Source of the DNA: Macrostomum hystrix
Taxonomy: Eukaryota; Platyhelminthes; Macrostomidae
Assembly: GCA_950097015.1 (NCBI GenBank)
Contig: CATNEN010000038.1
Span: 29,976,501-30,040,500, forward strand
Length of the DNA: 64,000 nucleotides
Direction: 5' to 3'
The number at the start of each line of letters is the position of its first letter. Within the stretch, counting starts at the first letter, position 1. Shown here one piece after another: positions 39,901 through 50,897 of the stretch. The notes under the pieces are model-generated. The model had not been told where the DNA came from. It worked only from the letters and a program-made list of their open reading frames with translations, and ran no database searches. Both the position numbers and the translations under genes were made by a program.

Positions 39901-42900
39901 GCACATCATTTGGTTACACCGCTCGTTTAACTCGTTTAACTCATCCCCTCTAACAATAATCTCTTAGAGAAGTGGAAATGTATACTCTAGAAGTGTAATG
40001 CGGTATCCTAGGCAACGATTCATTTAGTTATCCTTTTTCCAGTCTGATTTTCTCGCACAGTCATTTTCCCATGAGATAGCAAGAATTGCCACATATTTCG
40101 AACTGCTGGCAAGGACAGAAAAGTGGTGAGAAAATTATCTTCAGAAAGAAAATTGTCTCTCTTCTATAGAAGTAAAAGAACTTCGTGTGCCTTCCAGGTC
40201 GGCATTTCCCATTCCGCTAATCAATGAAAAAATGAAAGTAATTAAGAATCAAGTAAAGCTTAATATAGAATATGAGATCTAGCAGTAAGTGTCATTAATT
40301 GATTACTGACTGAATAGAAAAAAACAATTTCTTTGGAGACATCAACTTAAAAAATAATCAACTGTCTGCGTTTAGTCCAAGACCGAAGGGGAAAAAAAGA
40401 AGCTTCCACAATGAACGCTTAGTAACGAGTGTGGCACTGGCCCCCTTAAAATACTTTGGGAGGAGTCGTTAAACTAAGACGAGTTTGTAAGCCTCCTGCC
40501 GTTAAAGACTCAAGATCTGCATGGGTTTTTTAGGCCCTACGCAACAAATCAATCACTCAAAACAGCGAGACAGACAGGGGACGCGCCGCATTGGGAGACC
40601 GAAAATTTCTGGCGCCAAAGCAACCACTTCAAATCTGGATTGGTTGTAAAGTTTTTATTCTTTGCTTTTTATCTTTACTTTAACTTTTCAAACTCAAACT
40701 CAATGAGATGCTTCTCGTCTCGAATTGTTAGACGGAGATCGCTAATGCATCGAGGCAATTCAAATCATGGCATGGCAACTGAATAAAAGCGCTTTTTTGT
40801 TTCTTAACTAGGAGATGGTGCTCTCCACTTCGGATCGCAGCTCTGTGTCTTTGAGCAGGCCAGGTGGGTTGGTTTGAGCAGGGGTCAAGTTACCGCGTGC
40901 ACAGAGCTCGGCTGACAGAAAGAGTGGGTGGAACACAGGCAGTCTGCGTATATGCTCAACAGAGCCTACAGCACAAGTGGATTGTTAGTCGCTAAGTCAT
41001 AACCACTCGTCACTCCCTTTCCGTCTCCAACGTTTCTCTCTGACTTATTTCCTCTGTGCTCAAGCCACCGCTACCACTAAAGCTTGGCCTTATCTAGACC
41101 ACTGATCCGTTCCGTTTTGCTACATTGAAGATTTTTAATTGGACAGAAGGTCAATCTCTGACTGCAATGGAGCCATCTGAGACTGGTCTTAGCGGATAGA
41201 TAGACAGAATAGATAGGGGCAAAACGAGATGGAATGAGATGGAGTCAGTGAGACCTCTGGATTGATGCTATGACTAACTTTCATGCCTTTAGGTCCAGGG
41301 ATGCGCTGCGAGTTTTTGTATGGGGATCAGGTCGAGGGCTAATTGTGATGACGCAATCACGAATTCGCCATTCCCTCCTCTCGTTTTCTCTCTTTGTGTG
41401 TGATTGTGCGTGAGCCAACATTTTCGTCGGCACCGACTTGCCCCCTCCCCAATAACACCCTCCGGTTCAATGCGTGATTACTGCACAGCTGCTTACACAA
41501 ACGCCATGGCACTCCCAGTAGTCCTAGAGCCCATTTTCTGGAGGGAAGGCCATTTATCCTTCTTTTCTTTTCCTTAATTTCCTCTTCGTCGAGTCTGCAC
41601 AGCTGAAGAGTGTCTGTCCAGTCATTGGCGCGCTGGACAAACCGCTTCGTGTTGCGTGCCAGAAAGTATCGAAGCTCTCCTAGAAGGAGGAGAGGTCCAC
41701 GGTCTTTCGTGACGCGATCAGCTAGATTGATGCGGCTTGAAACAGCAAAGAGGCTAGGGGAGCGAACAACTCAAAAAGTTGATTACCATTTTAGGGTCCT
41801 ATCAGCATGATTTGAAGCCTTTCCAATTTCACTGAGCTGTGGCATCATAAACGTGTGTCCAGAGAAGCGTAAGAGCATTATAAGCTGGTGACAAAGGCTG
41901 ACCCATATGCAGGCTCGGGAATTGAGAGGCCACACTTTCTCTTTATTTTCTGTCTGTCTGTCTGTGTGTGTGTGGGGGGCTCCTGAAGCATCGACTAGAT
42001 CATAACGCATGAGGCATCCGTATTGATCTAGACACGCTACTGGCCCGCATAGGGTCTCCCAATCGGAAATTGATATGACAAAGGCGCTTCACGAGTCCAG
42101 CCTGCAGTAGCCCATCAATCTGGAACAACTGAGACAGCTTTACAATTCAATCTCAGTTTATGACTTTAGGGTGTCCATATTCCCACCAACCTATTCTTAA
42201 CCGAAGTGAATTTCAAGTGGATAGGTGTGAAATATTGCAGCTGTTTAACCACAATAACAATTTTCTATAATTTTAGCATGCCAGAAAATTAGTTTATTTA
42301 GACCAATAATCTAATCCGCGAAACAATACGCTAATTAAATTGTCGATACAAAATACTAGATTGGGACCAGAACTGTAATTAGTTATATTTATTTCCTAGA
42401 AAATATGATTATCTTCAATTGAAACTGCATCCCGTAAAGCTATTTAAGCAAGTTATTTCAAGACAGGTGGCCCAATACATACAGAGCTTCGTCAGTAAAC
42501 AAAGCTTTCATTAGTGTGTGCCACAAATTCGATGTCATCATTATTTGTGGGCGGTCCTTCGATTTGGGAGTCTGATTGCAACACAAGAAAACTTTCCTCA
42601 AATCTCAATTCATTCAACAGCTCTGTGAAGAAATTTCCCCACTCTAGCTCCCATCGCTGCCTCGGGGCATAAACCCAGATTGAGTTGGGATATTATGCGC
42701 TCCCACATTTTCCCGGGACATCTATCACTCTCACGGGCTGTTTCTTTGCTCAGCCTGATGGGGGGCTTTCAGCGCCGGTGAAGGAGAAGCAGATTTTTTA
42801 AGTGGTTTCGCCTGCTCAAATTTTTTTGTTCAGCTTTTTTTGCTCCATTCCAATTATAAATGGACGAATTTGTCAGTAAAGGAAAAAAATGAAGAAAACG

Positions 42901-45900
42901 ATGGGGATCTGGAAAGACAACGTTTGCTTTTCCCTCTTCCAACCACACTTTCTCCACCCCTACGACAGCCAGGTAGCCCGAGGCCTTAGGGATGGAGCAT
43001 ATATCTAGCTCGTAGTTGTGATCCTCAAACAAACACCTGGGTGTTAAGCAAACAGTTTGGCAGTGGAGAATGAGAAAAAAAGCTTCCACTGATGATGCCA
43101 TAATCCTCAGCGCCTTGCTATGCTGGTGCATAAAAAGTCCCGCATTTTGTGGCACCAGCTCAGAAATCGCGAACCAATTAATCCCATTTCCTACGTAGGA
43201 AGAATTACAAGACATGGGATTCAATATGATTCTACTATCAAACTTTTTTATCCTCTATATAGGCTACCACGTCGGTGAAACTCAAAGCTTAAAAAATACG
43301 TTTTATTTTAAACTCGCGACTCTTGACTTTTTTTGTAACAATTTTGTAGCATAAGCAAGCTTCACTTCTTCATTTTTTAATTGATGCGGGCTAAAACATC
43401 ATCACCCGCCAACAATGGAACCAGTACAGTCTGATATGGCCAACGGTTTAAATTTTTGTTCTCAAATTAACAAATTCCTATGCCAAAATTAGATGAAAAT
43501 GGAGAATGAAATGAAATTTGTATAAAAAATTAGCGACAGCTCAGTGGCGTGAAACAATGACGGAAAGTTGCGTTACAAATTAATCTTTACTTTAAATTTT
43601 AATTTTTAGTCTTTTATCATTTACAAAGCTGTGAGAATCTCTCTTGGGGTTCGTCAAGTAGAGCGATAGTGACTGTGTTTATGACATTTCAAAGCTTCCG
43701 GTACGACGACAAAAACAAGCTTTGAAAATCCAATGGCTCGATAGAAAAGCGATGGCAATTTAATTACTATAATAATTACGATTTGTCGACTTGCAAACCC
43801 ACTTTGGCCCCCAAGCAAATATACCCGGATCCGTTCTCCCCTGCCCGAGAAATTTACGCATCGCTTGGTGAAGTCAGACAGCAGGACGGAAGGAAGTCTT
43901 CAGGGTCCAATGCCTCACTGCAAATCTGCGAGAACTCAAAGTTATGCCTGGATGTGTGAACATTTTTTTGTTATTCTGAAGTCAACATTGATCCACACAC
44001 AGCACAGGCACACAACAACTATCTGATAATTTTCTCCCACCTGGACGTAGCTGTACCTGGACTGTACGAAACGATAAATATAGACTTGACTGATCACCAT
44101 TCATATATGATCTGGAATGACTAGTTAGCCAAATATTAGGAGCCTAATTCAAGAAACTGACTATTAATATTTGCTAAAGAGGTGTGGGCACTGAGCCCTG
44201 AGCACACACTCACACTGGTGTGTACATCTGTCCTGACTTTCTCATCTTCAGGCTGTGTACACTCTCGAGTGCCTTGTAGTTTAGCCCTCAAGGGTGTAAA
44301 CTTGTACTAATAGTCCCAAAGCCTTCTCTCCGCTGTTGCGTCGTAAAATAATTATGGGAAATATTAATTTGCCTGCAAAAAAATGAAAACAACTTTGACA
44401 AGCAATTAGCTCAAGACTTGGAAACGGTTCCAATTTAAGCGTCTCAAGCCAAAAATTTACCTGCTGTCAGGTAAGGCACGAAATAATGAGTGTGTAAATG
44501 TTTATTACACAAAGATGAATCAGTGAAACAAGGCGACAACATTCTTGTTGAAGTTTTTTCAGCTCTCACACATTTTCCTAGCTATATAATAGTTTGGCCA
44601 AGAATGCATTCGAAAACTGTCAATCAGACCGGTTCCATTTTCTACTGATTATAACTGAGACTGATGAATAGGGTCTAGGAGTGGGCTCTTGTGTTTTTGT
44701 TGCTTTGATTTTGGCTAAGAATGAAGTAAATCTGTGTCTCCGCCCTCTCATTAATGAGGCCTGTATTACATACGCTATCGAGGAGCACGGACGATGCAGC
44801 AAGTTTCTGTTTTCGCCTTTTACCACCGAGGCGCAGGAAAGTTAAAGGTTTCGTCGCTAATTTCTCGTCTGTTCAAGCTGTGCAAACTTGAAAGTGTATA
44901 TCGTAGCACAACACATTGCTGTGCATGGGAACTGTAATAGTTTTCTGAAGCATAATTTAAATGACTACAGAAATTAAAGTGTTCTCTATTTATAAGGAGG
45001 GCAACTTACGAATTTTCAACCCGAGCAATGAGAAGGAAAATCGGTAATGTGTGGCGGTGTGCGCTGTTGTGTGTAGCAGTGACTGACTGTCGATTCGCTT
45101 TTTACGACTTAATTTCCTTCTCTCAGCTTCTCACAGACGCAGCAAATTAGTGTTGCTTGGTTTCTGTAATTTACTTATTCTTAAAGAACGCACCTTTAAA
45201 TACTGCTTGACACTTTCATGAGAAGACTTCAGCAATTAAAATTAATAAAATAGTATTTAATGATTGAAACAATGGCCGCTGTCTGCTATTAAATGCCTGC
45301 AGTTTAGGTGAGGAAAGCAAACAATGCCTCACAAAGCAGCATTTACAAACTCATAAACTCATGAAGCTAAAGCCAGACACCTGTCAGTGTCTGCTTAGGT
45401 TTAACAGAAAAATGCTTAATAATAGTAAGCATGGGAAACTATTTAGTGCAGCATCTTGGTGTCTTATAGTTATAACTTTGTTCTTTACTTAGCCAGAAAT
45501 CGTAGCACAGCAGGGCTAACTATAACAGATACTTTCGCCACTACCAATAGGAATAAAGTATTATTATTGCAGATGCTTTGATATGAGAAAATGCTTTGGA
45601 ATTTAGCCAAACGTCTGCTTCGAGAAGCAACAGACGGCCAAATAATGTTTTGCAACAACGTCACTCTTTCTTTTAAAGAGCTGCTGATTTGCTGATATCG
45701 CCCATCTGCAATAGTCAAAGTAGAGGACGAACAACAGCTGTTGCTTGTTAATGTCCGAAAATTTGTGCCAAAAACTTTACAATGAGACAGCGTGTACCTA
45801 TTATTCAGTGGGGAAAGCGCAGTTTTGCTTCATCGAAATGCTTTTAATCACTACGTCCTAGAATCGATTCCTAATAATAACAGTAAATCCTAAATCCAGG

Positions 45901-47408
45901 CTATATCTATATTATGCTATTGCCTGAGTTAATTACGCGAGTATACACAACAGAGGGATCTAATGCAGTTGCATCAGGTTGAACCTAGCGCCAAGGTGCT
46001 AGGAGCTCGATTCCGCGGCGAGGCCACATTCATTTGGGACCCAGCCGCGGAGAGAAAGCTTGGGGGCTTGTCGTGCAATTCACAACCTTGAGGGCCAACC
46101 TTAAAGGCACAGTGAGAGTGTACACTGCCTGATGATGAGAAAGTCAGGGCAGATGTACTCACCTGTGTGCTTGTGTGCTCAGGAGTCAGCGAAATGGGCA
46201 GAATTGCCTCCTCGCTGGCTGCGGGTCTACTAGCAGCTGTGCCATTTTTCTTTACTATAAAAATAACTGAAAAGTTAAATGCTGATTTTATATATACCCT
46301 GTAAAAGCCTGGAAAAAATTATGGGTTATTTAACAAACGCTCGTAATTGAAATTGTAAACAAAGTAATTTGTGAATAATATGTCTAAGAAATGATATAAT
46401 AGCTGCTAATTTCTCTAGAGGGCGAAACTTACAAGCTGTTAGTGTGAAATAGCAAATTGGGAAAATCTGAAATTTAGAAGATTCGTCAACTTGGTCTTTT
46501 AATTCAACCCGCCACACTCAATTCCACTATGGTTTCGAACCGGAAGAACAGTTGTCAAAATGTTTGTCTGCAATTAACTACAGACGACCCGCCCTGTCCC
46601 GTCTGCCGTTGCATAATCGGTTTTGAATTTTCAACTGGACAGAATCCTAGAAACTTTCCACTAAGAACTTGTCTATACTTTCTCAATCGTTAAGTTAAAT
46701 GTTCTTTGTAAAAATAAATGGCTTTTCTTAAAATGACGGACTGAAGAAAATTGTAAAGAGACTAGGGGAAAGAGATAGCGATCTTTGTCTGTTCAGGAAG
46801 TCAGTAACTGCACCGTCGCCATAGTTACAGAAATAACTATTAGAAACGTCTTGATACTTTCAGAAGTTATTTAAAGTTTAGCTGGCAGCAACTTAACGAG
46901 ATTGAAATGCCGAGAAATGGAAAAGAAAACGACAGTTGGACCTAACATCTAACACCTACCGATAAACCAACTCGAAAAGCAGCGGTGACAAAGCTCAGAT
47001 TTAAAAAATGCATTTTATAGGTCAGACAGACAGGGACAAGAAGACAGACGCAGGTCGCGACATTGGATGCCATCATGGCACCGACGTCGGAAGTGTGAAC
47101 AGTGGCGCGTTCAGATTGGCCTATAAGATCGAGATAAGAGGGTTGGGAATTTTTTTTCAAACGACGAATCTTTTTTTGTGCCATCGCCCGCTGTTGGGTA
47201 TTGACTTTGGCCTACTAAACAAAATAAAAGGGGCCAAGTTTTCGGCACCTCTTTCATCCGGGGGTGCTTTTACTGTCGTGCAATTTCCCTAGGGGGAAAG
47301 GAGCTTTCAGTCTTTGTTGTCTGGCCCTTCTTTGTTACGACGCGCGGTCTACCGAAAAAAGCTTTTTTAGATGGGGCGGGAGAAATTCTTTTGAACGAAA
47401 ACTCACCG

Positions 47409-47440
<32 letters not shown>

Positions 47441-48636
47441 TTGAACTGCCAGTGTAAAATGTGCAGTGGCAATGGTTGCCATGGCTGCCAAACAATTTGC
47501 CACCTTTCTAAGGCGTGCATTCAGCGACACCACCCAGACACAATTACTTCACCTTTATGAACATATTGTGTTCAATTTAAACTTTGCCCTGCGTGCGCTC
47601 AATTTGAAGAGACAAATTAATTAACTGAATAAGCTAATAAAGAGATTTTATTTCACTCTGAACATTAATGGATAAAAAATGTTTTGGCTCCAGATGCTGT
47701 GGGAACAATAAAGGTAGGCTTTTTGAAGACAGACCTCATCGATCTAACACAAGGCCCACAAAAATAAACTTAAGAGGACAGACGAGACAGGGGAGAGATA
47801 AAACAGGGGAGAGATGAGACAGGATGGAGATGAGACAGGAGGGAGATAACATATGGAAGAGATGAGACAGTGGAGAGATGAGACAGAAAGGAGATGAGAT
47901 ACGGGAGAGATGAGACAGGATGGAGATGAGACAGGAGGGAGATAAGATATGGAAGAGATGAGACAGTGGAGAGATGAGACAGAAAGGAGATGAGATACGG
48001 GAGAGATGAGACAGGGGAGAGATGAGACAGGATGGAGATGAGATAGGAGGGAGATAAGATATGGAAGATATGAGACAGTGCAGAGATGAGACACGGGAGA
48101 GATGAGACACGGGAGAGATGAGACACGGGAGAGATGAGGCAGGGGAGAGATGAGACAGGTGAGAGATGAGACACGGGAGAGATGAGACACGGGAGAGATG
48201 AGACACGGGAGAGATGAGACACGGGAGAGATGAGACACGAGAGAGATGAGACACGGGAGAGATGAGACACGGGAGAGATGAGACACGCGAGAGATGAGAC
48301 AGGGGAAACATGGGCATTTTCTATATTACTCTCCCGAAATCGTTGCAGATTCACATGCAGACTTCTTCTCTGGGGGTTGGCGGCACGTCGAGTTGTTCAG
48401 AAGCCACGGCAGCCACTTCAACTGGCTCCGGGGCTGCGGGCTCCAATGCGCCGGCGCCGCCTGGCCTCGGACTTCACGAGCGGCGACACTCAGAAGAGGA
48501 CGCCAGCGTGGATGACTCCGGACGCGGCGGCTCAATGGACGATCTGCGCCAGCAGAAGCAGCAGCAGCAGCAGCAGCAACACGCAGTATTCAGACCACAT
48601 CCAGCAGCTTCTGGTGTTGGTGGAACAATGATTTGA
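22158..48636 (+). CDS. Protocadherin with seven cadherin repeats (delta-1-like architecture)
   Basis: Exons 22158-24929, 39670-39837 and 48349-48636, all in phase 0, give 1,075 residues. It is a single-pass adhesion protein: signal peptide (1-20); seven cadherin repeats whose calcium-binding linkers are at about 131 (DENDQTP), 233 (DVNDNAP), 344 (DTNDNAP), 457 (ETNDDPP), 558 (DVNDND) and 664 (DVNDCKP); helix at about 789-815; and a 260-residue tail rich in His and Gln. Repeated LDRE and AxDRD motifs are typical of cadherins. Encoding the whole ectodomain plus helix in one large exon and the tail in separate exons is typical of protocadherins. The seventh repeat lacks a terminal linker, as expected next to the membrane. 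The tail has EEDASVDDSGRGGSMDD, reminiscent of the acidic DSG(R/K)G motif in delta-protocadherin tails. Orthology is not resolved. Confidence 0.9.
24930..25847. other. Start of protocadherin intron 1, unique sequence
   Basis: No exon recognised. A 127-codon minus-strand frame at 25325-25708 has no domain and low coding character. Confidence 0.5.
25848..26050 (+). mobile_element. tRNA-derived SINE, family 2
   Basis: The tRNA-like head is gttagagtgtcgtactcac with B-box-like ggggttctattcc. A central block (gcaagacacttcactgcaca) resembles, from memory, conserved central domains of widespread animal SINEs. The 3' part ends in ccagtccatggactgaact. A second copy is at 53588 and a fragment at 20637. 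Confidence 0.7.
26431..26805. repeat. 20-bp minisatellite
   Basis: The unit gactcatgaccattctgcta is repeated about 18 times with substitutions. It lies in protocadherin intron 1. Confidence 0.93.
27222..27590 (+). mobile_element. tRNA-derived SINE, family 1, full-length
   Basis: The A box is tagcagagcggtctaacac and the B box gagttcgattcc. The body includes ggagagaaggcttgggg and gcctgacgatgagtccggc. The 3' end has the ggctgcggg / cccgcagcc stem and an AT-rich tail (ataatataattattttt). It is oriented like the protocadherin gene. Confidence 0.85.
27591..28192. other. Intron 1 unique sequence
   Basis: No feature recognised. Confidence 0.45.
28193..28612 (+). repeat. 16-bp GA-rich minisatellite, locus 3 of 4
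   Basis: The unit gagacacgggagagat is nearly uniform at the left end, changing to the gacagggg variant and degenerating after 28550. Sense-strand purine within protocadherin intron 1. Confidence 0.95.
28613..29278. other. Intron 1 unique sequence
   Basis: No feature recognised. Confidence 0.45.
29279..33125. repeat. 3.85-kb minisatellite: 12-bp unit, 96-bp higher-order unit, 1,032-bp duplication
   Basis: The base unit ttgctacgattc has variants ttgttacgattc, atgctacggttc and ttgctgcgattc. Eight units in fixed order form a 96-bp higher-order repeat, tandemly repeated through most of 29840-32400. A larger block recurs with an offset of 1,032 bp (86 units): for example the same succession of variants starts at 30848 and 31880, and a lone ggttc variant sits at 31611 and 32643. 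Both edges carry the tgctgcg variant. Stop-free in several frames on both strands, so the 1,330-, 1,151-, 1,084- and 974-codon frames are artefacts. Confidence 0.97.
33126..33794. other. Intron 1 unique sequence
   Basis: No exon recognised. It has a run of eleven G at about 33603. Confidence 0.45.
33795..34150. repeat. 21-bp pyrimidine-rich minisatellite
   Basis: The core is cagtcactctctttcttatc; about 17 copies. It shares the cagtcactct core with the 12-bp array at 14699. Confidence 0.94.
34151..34663. other. Intron 1 unique sequence
   Basis: No feature recognised. Confidence 0.45.
34664..35482. repeat. 24-bp minisatellite with a palindromic core
   Basis: The core is catcagtccacggactgaat; about 28 copies, then a diverged 24-bp subfamily from 35340 (catcggtccatggactgaac). 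Each unit contains a cagtcc..ggactg palindrome, perfect in the cagtccatggactg variant. The palindrome and its flank match the 3' part of SINE family 2. Confidence 0.95.
35483..36118. other. Intron 1 unique sequence
   Basis: No feature recognised. Confidence 0.45.
36119..36335. repeat. 14-bp pyrimidine-rich minisatellite
   Basis: The unit tcatttaccctctc is repeated about 15 times with almost no variation. Confidence 0.95.
36336..39462. other. Intron 1 unique sequence with an AT-rich island
   Basis: No exon or element recognised over about 3.1 kb. The stretch 38317-38475 is very AT-rich (runs of aattataattatt type) and could be a scaffold-attachment-like region, though nothing proves this. 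Short frames at 36650-37326 and 38552-39187 have no recognisable domains. Confidence 0.4.
39463..39582. repeat. 12-bp polypyrimidine minisatellite next to exon 2
   Basis: The unit accctctctctc is repeated about 10 times and ends directly before ctcgcagtgcagcag, so it could act as a polypyrimidine tract for an alternative acceptor. Confidence 0.93.
39670..39837 (+). CDS. Protocadherin exon 2: cytoplasmic tail
   Basis: The acceptor is aatcccaattgcag and the donor ccgagg|gtgagt. Fifty-six codons in phase 0 encode a His/Met/Gly-rich segment (PYHEMPHHHRSDYLAMEH). I chose this start because GC content rises exactly here. An in-frame acceptor at 39591 would add 26 residues. Confidence 0.75.
39880..39925 (-). 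mobile_element. Fragment of SINE family 1, 3' end
   Basis: The segment ggcaatggcacatcatttgg followed by ttacac matches the 3' region of the family as seen at 2150-2175. It lies 43 bp past the exon 2 donor. Confidence 0.5.
44185..44352 (-). mobile_element. tRNA-derived SINE, family 1, truncated
   Basis: Contains the minus-strand body (gcctgaagatgagaaagtca, ggagagaaggctttggg) without the tRNA head and without the 3' stem-loop. Confidence 0.65.
45975..46250 (+). mobile_element. tRNA-derived SINE, family 1
   Basis: The A-box part of the head is lost; a B-box-like gagctcgattcc, the body (cggagagaaagcttggggg, gcctgatgatgagaaagtca) and part of the 3' end (ctggctgcgggtcta) are present. Confidence 0.75.
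47778..48303 (+). repeat. 16-bp GA-rich minisatellite, locus 4 of 4
   Basis: The unit gagacacgggagagat occurs with variants gacaggatggagat, gacaggagggagat and gatatggaagagat. A multi-unit block recurs at about 47815-47890, 47905-47985 and 48025-48085. The array ends about 45 bp before the acceptor of protocadherin exon 3. Confidence 0.95.
48349..48636 (+). CDS. Protocadherin exon 3: C-terminal tail
   Basis: The acceptor is aaatcgttgcag and TGA is at 48634-48636. The exon encodes 95 residues: a Ser/Thr/Gly/Ala-rich stretch, HSEEDASVDDSGRGGSMDD, a polyGln run and a short end (GVGGTMI). Phase 0 fits exon 2. An in-frame acceptor 12 bp later is possible. Confidence 0.82.
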   Translation: MHMQTSSLGVGGTSSCSEATAATSTGSGAAGSNAPAPPGLGLHERRHSEEDASVDDSGRGGSMDDLRQQKQQQQQQQHAVFRPHPAASGVGGTMI

Positions 48637-49364
48637 AAATATATAAAACCTGAATTGTCTAACTGAAGTGTCTGATGAATGCCAGGGTTTGGTCACTGTT
48701 GCTCAGTTAGTAACTGAAGTTAACTGGAATGCTTAAATTCAAGGGAGAACTCAAGACTCAACAGAATCAGCAGTGACTCAAAAGTGGACTTAAAGTCACA
48801 CTTACTCGTAATTTCCACTATCCGTTTCGCGCCCTGTCCTACATGTGTGCATGCAGAATTGGCAGTTCATATATTTGCTTATTGATTTCAATCGACTCGC
48901 AAAATCTTTCTTGGATGTATATAGGAAATATTGTTTAGTCTTCAGTCAGTCACTTCAGTGACTTTTTTCTGCAATACAATTATCTGTTTGTTATACTTAC
49001 GTTCTCGTTGTAGCTTTATTTGTTATTTTGAATATGGTGACTTGTATGTTATTTTGGCAAAAAACACAAAAGAGTATAGAAAAATATCGGACAATGTGTT
49101 AGATATACGAGTCGAGCGTACAGTATGATTAGTATAATTAATGATTGTCTCCCGTCTACTAGTCTCTCGTTGGTGTATTTCACAATAACAAAAATGTTAG
49201 TCATCTATCACCTCAACAATGCTTTGCATCCGCGAGTCCTTTCAATGCATTACCGTGTCAGTTACCGATGATTCATATGGAATTCTGCACAATATGAAGG
49301 ACTGTTTGTTTGAATCGTTAGAAGTTAGAAATTATTAATTAAATAATGGAGACTTAGCTAGATA

Positions 49365-49555
49365 AATAAATGTTACATGCACATGTACAGCTTAAGTAGA
49401 TATGTTGTTCTTAGAACTGTTGTGTTCGTCTATATAGGTTCCTAAATTTAGAAGCAATAGGCGCATGGCAATGTACTTGTATAGTTTGACTTTAAAAACT
49501 TGCCAGGAGTTAGTAAAAGTCCGTTTTCTATATTGTACAATTTGTCTTAAATAAA
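49365..49555 (+). promoter_or_regulatory. Candidate polyadenylation signals of the protocadherin gene
   Basis: AATAAA hexamers lie at 49365-49370 and 49550-49555, about 730 and 915 bp past the stop. Which is used cannot be told. Confidence 0.45.
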
Positions 49556-50334
49556 TGTTTTTTAAGTTCTTGGAAAGTGCTTGTATACAGAATCAAAGCA
49601 TTCATGGAGGTAATCTTACAATCTTCGCTTTTGTTATTTACCCACACAGCTGCAGGTGGAAGTGCTATTCACAGAATTTTTTGAGTGAAAGGTGAGGTGA
49701 GGTGTGAGAGTTGCACGGAAATTTTCTGTCATGGTTTCTTTGACAGAATGAGTGCCAATCTATATTTTAGGAATTTGCTTAGCCACCACCTTTTCATAAT
49801 GTAAGGCTGAAGAAACTATCACACTAGAACACCTATTTAGCTTTAGCAGTGTGTGTCGTATAGTTACACCTGCCATTTAGTCACTCTATACACGTGCTTG
49901 GGAATTTTACTGATCTTCTAGTCGGTTATAGCATTGAGCTTCTCGATATGACTGGGTTTGAAGTAAAAAGTCAAACGCTTAAAAAACGTCAGCTAACAGA
50001 ACGAACCAGAATCCAGCGAAGATCAACCTCAAGCAGTCTATAATTGACTTTAAATTCTTGATTAATCGGTTTTGATCAGTCATTAACAAGACTTATGTTT
50101 ATTCAGCGTGTCCAAGCCATTTTCAATCGCAAGCAGTGCCGAATAGATGTAGCTGGAGGCCACTTAAATAAGCTATAGTCAGAGAAATTCGGTAAATACA
50201 CCTGTGTCAATTAGACTGGACTGCTCTGACAGTATTTTTATATTTTAAATGCATTATAACTAGCACTGGGATTGGGAGGGTCAATTTAAACACCCGCTGT
50301 GTAGACAATGTATTAACTCGTACGTTATTATGGT
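49556..50334. other. Intergenic spacer
   Basis: No feature recognised between the protocadherin gene end and the next SINE. Confidence 0.45.
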
Positions 50335-50590
50335 CAAATGTGTTTGCCTCTCGAACCAACGTCCGTGAGCTCGATTCCGTGGCGAGGCCACATTCGTTTG
50401 TGGCTAAGCAGCGAAGAGAAGGCCTTGTGGCTTGTTGATTGAGGGCCAACCTTCAAGGCACAGTCAGAGTGTACACTGCCTGACGATGAGAAAGTCAGGG
50501 CAGATGTACACACCCGTGTGAGTATATGTACTCAGGAGTTAGCAGAATTGCCTCCTCGCTTAAATGATGTGGCAGGTCTCACAGCCCTTT
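50335..50590 (+). mobile_element. tRNA-derived SINE, family 1
   Basis: The head is partial (tgtttgcctctcgaacca; B box gagctcgattcc), followed by the body (gcctgacgatgagaaagtca) and a shortened 3' end. Confidence 0.75.
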
Positions 50591-50777
50591 TTTATATACT
50601 CAAATTTTCGACTCATGAAATTTTTGCAGATTAAAGCTAACAATGTTGCCGTTTTGTTTTACTTTTCTACTAGTTAGTAGGCTAATAAGATTACTGACAG
50701 TAGCAAAGTGTGCGTTTCGCTGATGATTAACAAACTGTTCCCTAGACGCGTTGATTTTGAAAGCTCAACTTTGGAGC

Positions 50778-50897
50778 TGCCATCGTCCCAGCTGCCATCG
50801 TCTCAGCTGCCATCGCCTCAGCTGCCATCGTCTCAGCTGCCATCGTCTCAGCTGCCATCGTCTCAGCTGCCATCGTCTCAGCTGCCATCGTCGTCTC
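50778..50897 (+). repeat. 15-bp minisatellite carrying seven CAGCTG E-boxes
   Basis: The unit cagctgccatcgtct places CAGCTG at 50789, 50804, 50819, 50834, 50849, 50864 and 50879. It lies about 300 bp upstream of the candidate TATA box of the DSL-type gene. Confidence 0.93.

Larger units (their letters stand above)
39838..47777. other. Protocadherin intron 2, mostly unique sequence
   Basis: Contains SINE pieces (39880-39930, 44185, 45975), a TCTG/TG run at about 41950-41975 and a (TG)n run at about 47411-47440. A 151-codon minus-strand frame at 42769-43224 has no recognised domain and is not called. No further exon recognised. Confidence 0.45.

Noticed and set aside
42769-43224. 151-codon minus-strand frame in protocadherin intron 2
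   Set aside because: The longest non-repetitive unexplained frame, but no domain, no splice context and AT-rich flanks. Kept as a low-priority candidate only; expression data would be needed.
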